64,000 bases of DNA. Source: Heterobasidion occidentale. Its lineage: Eukaryota; Basidiomycota; Agaricomycetes; Russulales; Bondarzewiaceae. Location of the stretch: the NCBI GenBank assembly GCA_039111635.1, contig JBCAQO010000004.1, positions 3,038,001 to 3,102,000 of the forward strand. Direction: 5' to 3'. The translations under genes were made by a program, and so were the position numbers. Shown piece by piece: positions 61,952 to 64,000 of the stretch; the first letter of the stretch is position 1; the number at the start of each line of letters is the position of its first letter. Under the pieces are notes generated by a model. That model was not told the origin of the DNA. It ran no database searches and saw nothing but the letters and a program-made list of their open reading frames with translations.

Positions 61952-63470
61952 CTGGCCAAGTCCGCTCGCCACGTCACTTTGCCTTGGGATCTGCATTCGG
62001 AAAGAGCTCGACAGCACAAGTCTGTTGATCTGATGGTCCAGCGACGATGGAAGGTGAGGATGTACGGGAGGGTAATGATTTATCGGGCGTGTCTCCGAGA
62101 CTTTCTGGAATGCTGAACAATGAGTTTATATTAACATGTTTCCCAACAGATAGCATCGGCCGAATCCGCAAAGATATCTTATTGTCGCTGTCGATCAGAG
62201 GCCCGGGAGATGATAGTGTCCGAGAAAGATTAGATGACCGTGAAGGGGTGGAGGATTTTGCAAGTAAAGGTGTCGTGACACTCCGTCGCTGGACAGATCG
62301 GAGTTTGTCGAGGAAAGATGTGTTTACGAGACCATTTCTGGCTACCAAGGGAAAATAATCAGAAGAGTGTCGCATAGGGGAAGTGGATTCCGGTGTGGAT
62401 ACACGTCGTCGAAGAGGGTTTGAGGGGTCAGCAGCTGTGATGGCAAGGTCTCTGGATGCTCCACGACAGTTTGAATGCCAGGTGTAGTGCGCTGTCTTTT
62501 CGAGCTATTATCTTCATCCACTGAAGTGCAGCGACGCTTTCCTTTGAAAACCACCTGTCCCTGCAGCTTTCTAATCTCCTCATCCAACTGTGGACAATCA
62601 GCGAGACGTCGCCCATGAATTCCATCTGGCAGAAGACGAAAAAGCAAAACCTCATTTGTCTTCACTGTATGAGTCGTGTCCAATCGTGGGCAATCCCAAC
62701 CGTCTCGCTCAACGTTATACAGCTCCACCTGGAATGCCGACTTTGATTGATCCCATCCAAGAGCTTCAACCAGATCTGGTATGTCGTTGATTTGCAGATG
62801 CGGAAAACAGGGAACACCGAATGATATTGCTAAAGGCATTTCCCCTTCCTGTGATAAAATCAGAGCAATGTCAATTTAGAATTAGTACACAATGCACCGT
62901 ACACCATATGAGAGCTCTGACGGTATGTTGATTTTGCATATTCCTCTCCATGACCCGACGCTTACGCTCAGCCTCTCTGTCTACAGCATCAGCAGCATCT
63001 TGATGGTTTTGCAGCCATCCATGCGACGGAGTCTGCCACTGGTCTGCAATAGGGACAGCATATGTTTTCTCCGATGATCTAGCAAGATGTGTGGGAGGGT
63101 TCAGAGGAGGGTCACGGACCACGCCAGTCGAAGTCATTGTGCTTCGTGCTGCTGTCGGATCAACATCGAAGGGTGGTGTATTGCTAGAAGTGGAGCCAGA
63201 GATACTCTGAGATGGTTGGGGCTGAGACTGTAAGCCTCGAGTACGTGTCGCACTGCCCATGGCTTCCTGCAGTCGATGTGACCGAACATGACATGGTGGA
63301 TAATCAATACCATCTGCCAGGCATTTCCGAGAGGCTTTCTCGCAACACGTCTTGCAGAGTCGGCGAGAACATTCCGTGTGCCCTTTTGTGCGCCCATGCT
63401 TTGTGTGACATCCAGTTGTAGCACAGAAGATACCACCACTCGGTCGTTCCAACAAATTTGAGGTAGCCAT
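61952..63470 (-). pseudogene. 5' part of a Cys-rich transposon-linked gene, cut off by the retroelement
   Basis: ATG 63470 opens MATSNLLERPSGGIFC. A Cys/His cluster follows within 60 residues: FCATTGCHTKHGR, ECSRRLCKTCCEK, PPCHVRSH, likely a zinc-binding module. A Ser/Pro/Gln-rich linker leads to a donor near 62921; exon 2 from 62848 reads MPLAISFGVPCFPHLQIND, FQVELYNVERDGWDC and LLFRLLPDGIHG. After about 62350 the frame is unclear (intron GTAGCC..TCCAG 62338-62282 or a base error), and a Ser-rich segment runs to the target site at 61951. The 3' part is at 51100-50305. The whole looks like an accessory or regulatory protein of a mobile element; function unknown. Confidence 0.6.
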
Positions 63471-63856
63471 AGGTGTTGCATACGACTGCCAGCGGAATTC
63501 ATAAGAAAGAGCCAACGTGATATGCCAATTTTTGACACTTACGTTATTAGATGGGCTGTCTGATGAAAATTTGCACGCTGCCCGTGCGTGTACTACTCTT
63601 GGATGTCAAGATGTGGTGAGTTATGTCAGCTTGCTATGGCGGATGGTTGCAATGTATTGGAAGACATACCTCGACAAGATTGTACGAAATAAGGAGAATT
63701 CGTCTAGGAAGAGAACACACCGAGCACAAGCTCGCAGCATGTACGACTCATGATGAGGAGCCGCGATGGGGATCGCCCTACAACACTGGAACTGAGCAAA
63801 ATTACGAGTCTATTTAAGTCAACGACAGACACGCTACGGAGGTACTCGGAATGGCA

Positions 63857-63997
63857 GGGCTAATAGCCTTGACTCTGCAAGGCTAATAGTCTGAATGAGT
63901 TTATACGATAGGGCTACTGGCCTGCAATATTTTTTGCTGGGGGAGGCTATTGGCCCGACTGTTTTTTCTCAAGACTACTATCCCACGGCCAATAGCC
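63857..63997. repeat. Right array of short palindromes
   Basis: GGGCTAATAGCC (63857), GGCTAATAGTC (63881), GGGCTACTGGCC (63911), GGCTATTGGCCC (63945), GACTACTATCCC (63973) and GGCCAATAGCC (63987). Same core as the left array at 44703-44788. The array may continue past the window end. Confidence 0.8.
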
Positions 63998-64000
63998 AAA

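Larger units (their letters stand above)
44703..64000. mobile_element. Putative large DNA transposon with palindrome arrays, carrying a CxC5/CxC6 transposase (right end beyond window)
   Basis: Two arrays of short, related palindromes bound the region (44703-44788 and 63857-63997). Inside, two genes converge: the CxC5/CxC6 transposase at 44928-47872 (plus) and the Cys-rich gene starting at 63470 (minus), so each gene starts next to one array. Subtracting the nested retroelement (10,846 bp with one target copy) leaves about 8.4 kb. Subterminal repeat arrays next to transposase promoters are known from other DNA transposons. That the two arrays are the ends of one unit is inference; terminal inverted repeats and a target duplication could not be seen because the right tip is missing. 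Confidence 0.45.

Overview
The window looks like nuclear DNA of an agaricomycete basidiomycete. Genes are split by many introns of about 50-75 nt with GT..AG ends and lie on both strands. The sequence is GC-rich, and the right third holds transposon types typical of this group: a KDZ-associated CxC5/CxC6 transposase and a chromodomain Ty3/gypsy retroelement. All gene models were traced by hand from the sequence and the exon joins were checked for phase.

Layout. 1-12 kb: the 3' end of a GH17 beta-glucanase gene, a 10-bp minisatellite, TMA46 (ribosome-associated CCCH protein), a degenerate stretch containing a DPPYG methyltransferase-like motif, then a long gene-poor GC-rich tract. 12-20 kb: a Crz1-type C2H2 transcription factor and a large low-complexity protein of unknown function. 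20-37 kb: a core block CWC2 / COQ4 / zinc-finger gene / RPL4, flanked on each side by a convergent gene pair (F-box-like protein plus a small conserved protein). The two pairs are inverted copies of each other, and further decayed copies of the small gene lie on the left. 38-44 kb: a PrpF-family isomerase, the third subunit of DNA polymerase delta (Cdc27/Pol32 type) and an APH-fold kinase-like gene.

44.7-64 kb is a nested mobile-element region. Arrays of short palindromes (GGGCTANTAGCCC-like) lie at both ends. Between them two genes face each other: a CxC5/CxC6 transposase and a Cys-rich gene with a C-terminal domain seen in transposon-linked proteins. I read this as one large DNA transposon whose right tip is beyond the window. 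The transposase gene is broken by a 728-bp element with 11-bp inverted ends and a tRNA-like promoter. The Cys-rich gene is split by a 10.84-kb chromovirus with 620-bp LTRs that differ at one base and a TGACC target duplication. That retroelement has a predicted self-primed start, a leader with no ATG, an extra 3' ORF and a long repeat-rich 3' non-coding tract.

Single-base frameshifts recur in genes expected to be essential (RPL4, CWC2) and throughout the young retroelement. I take most of them as consensus errors in short base runs rather than true gene loss, so several proteins given as 'frameshifted' are probably intact in the organism.
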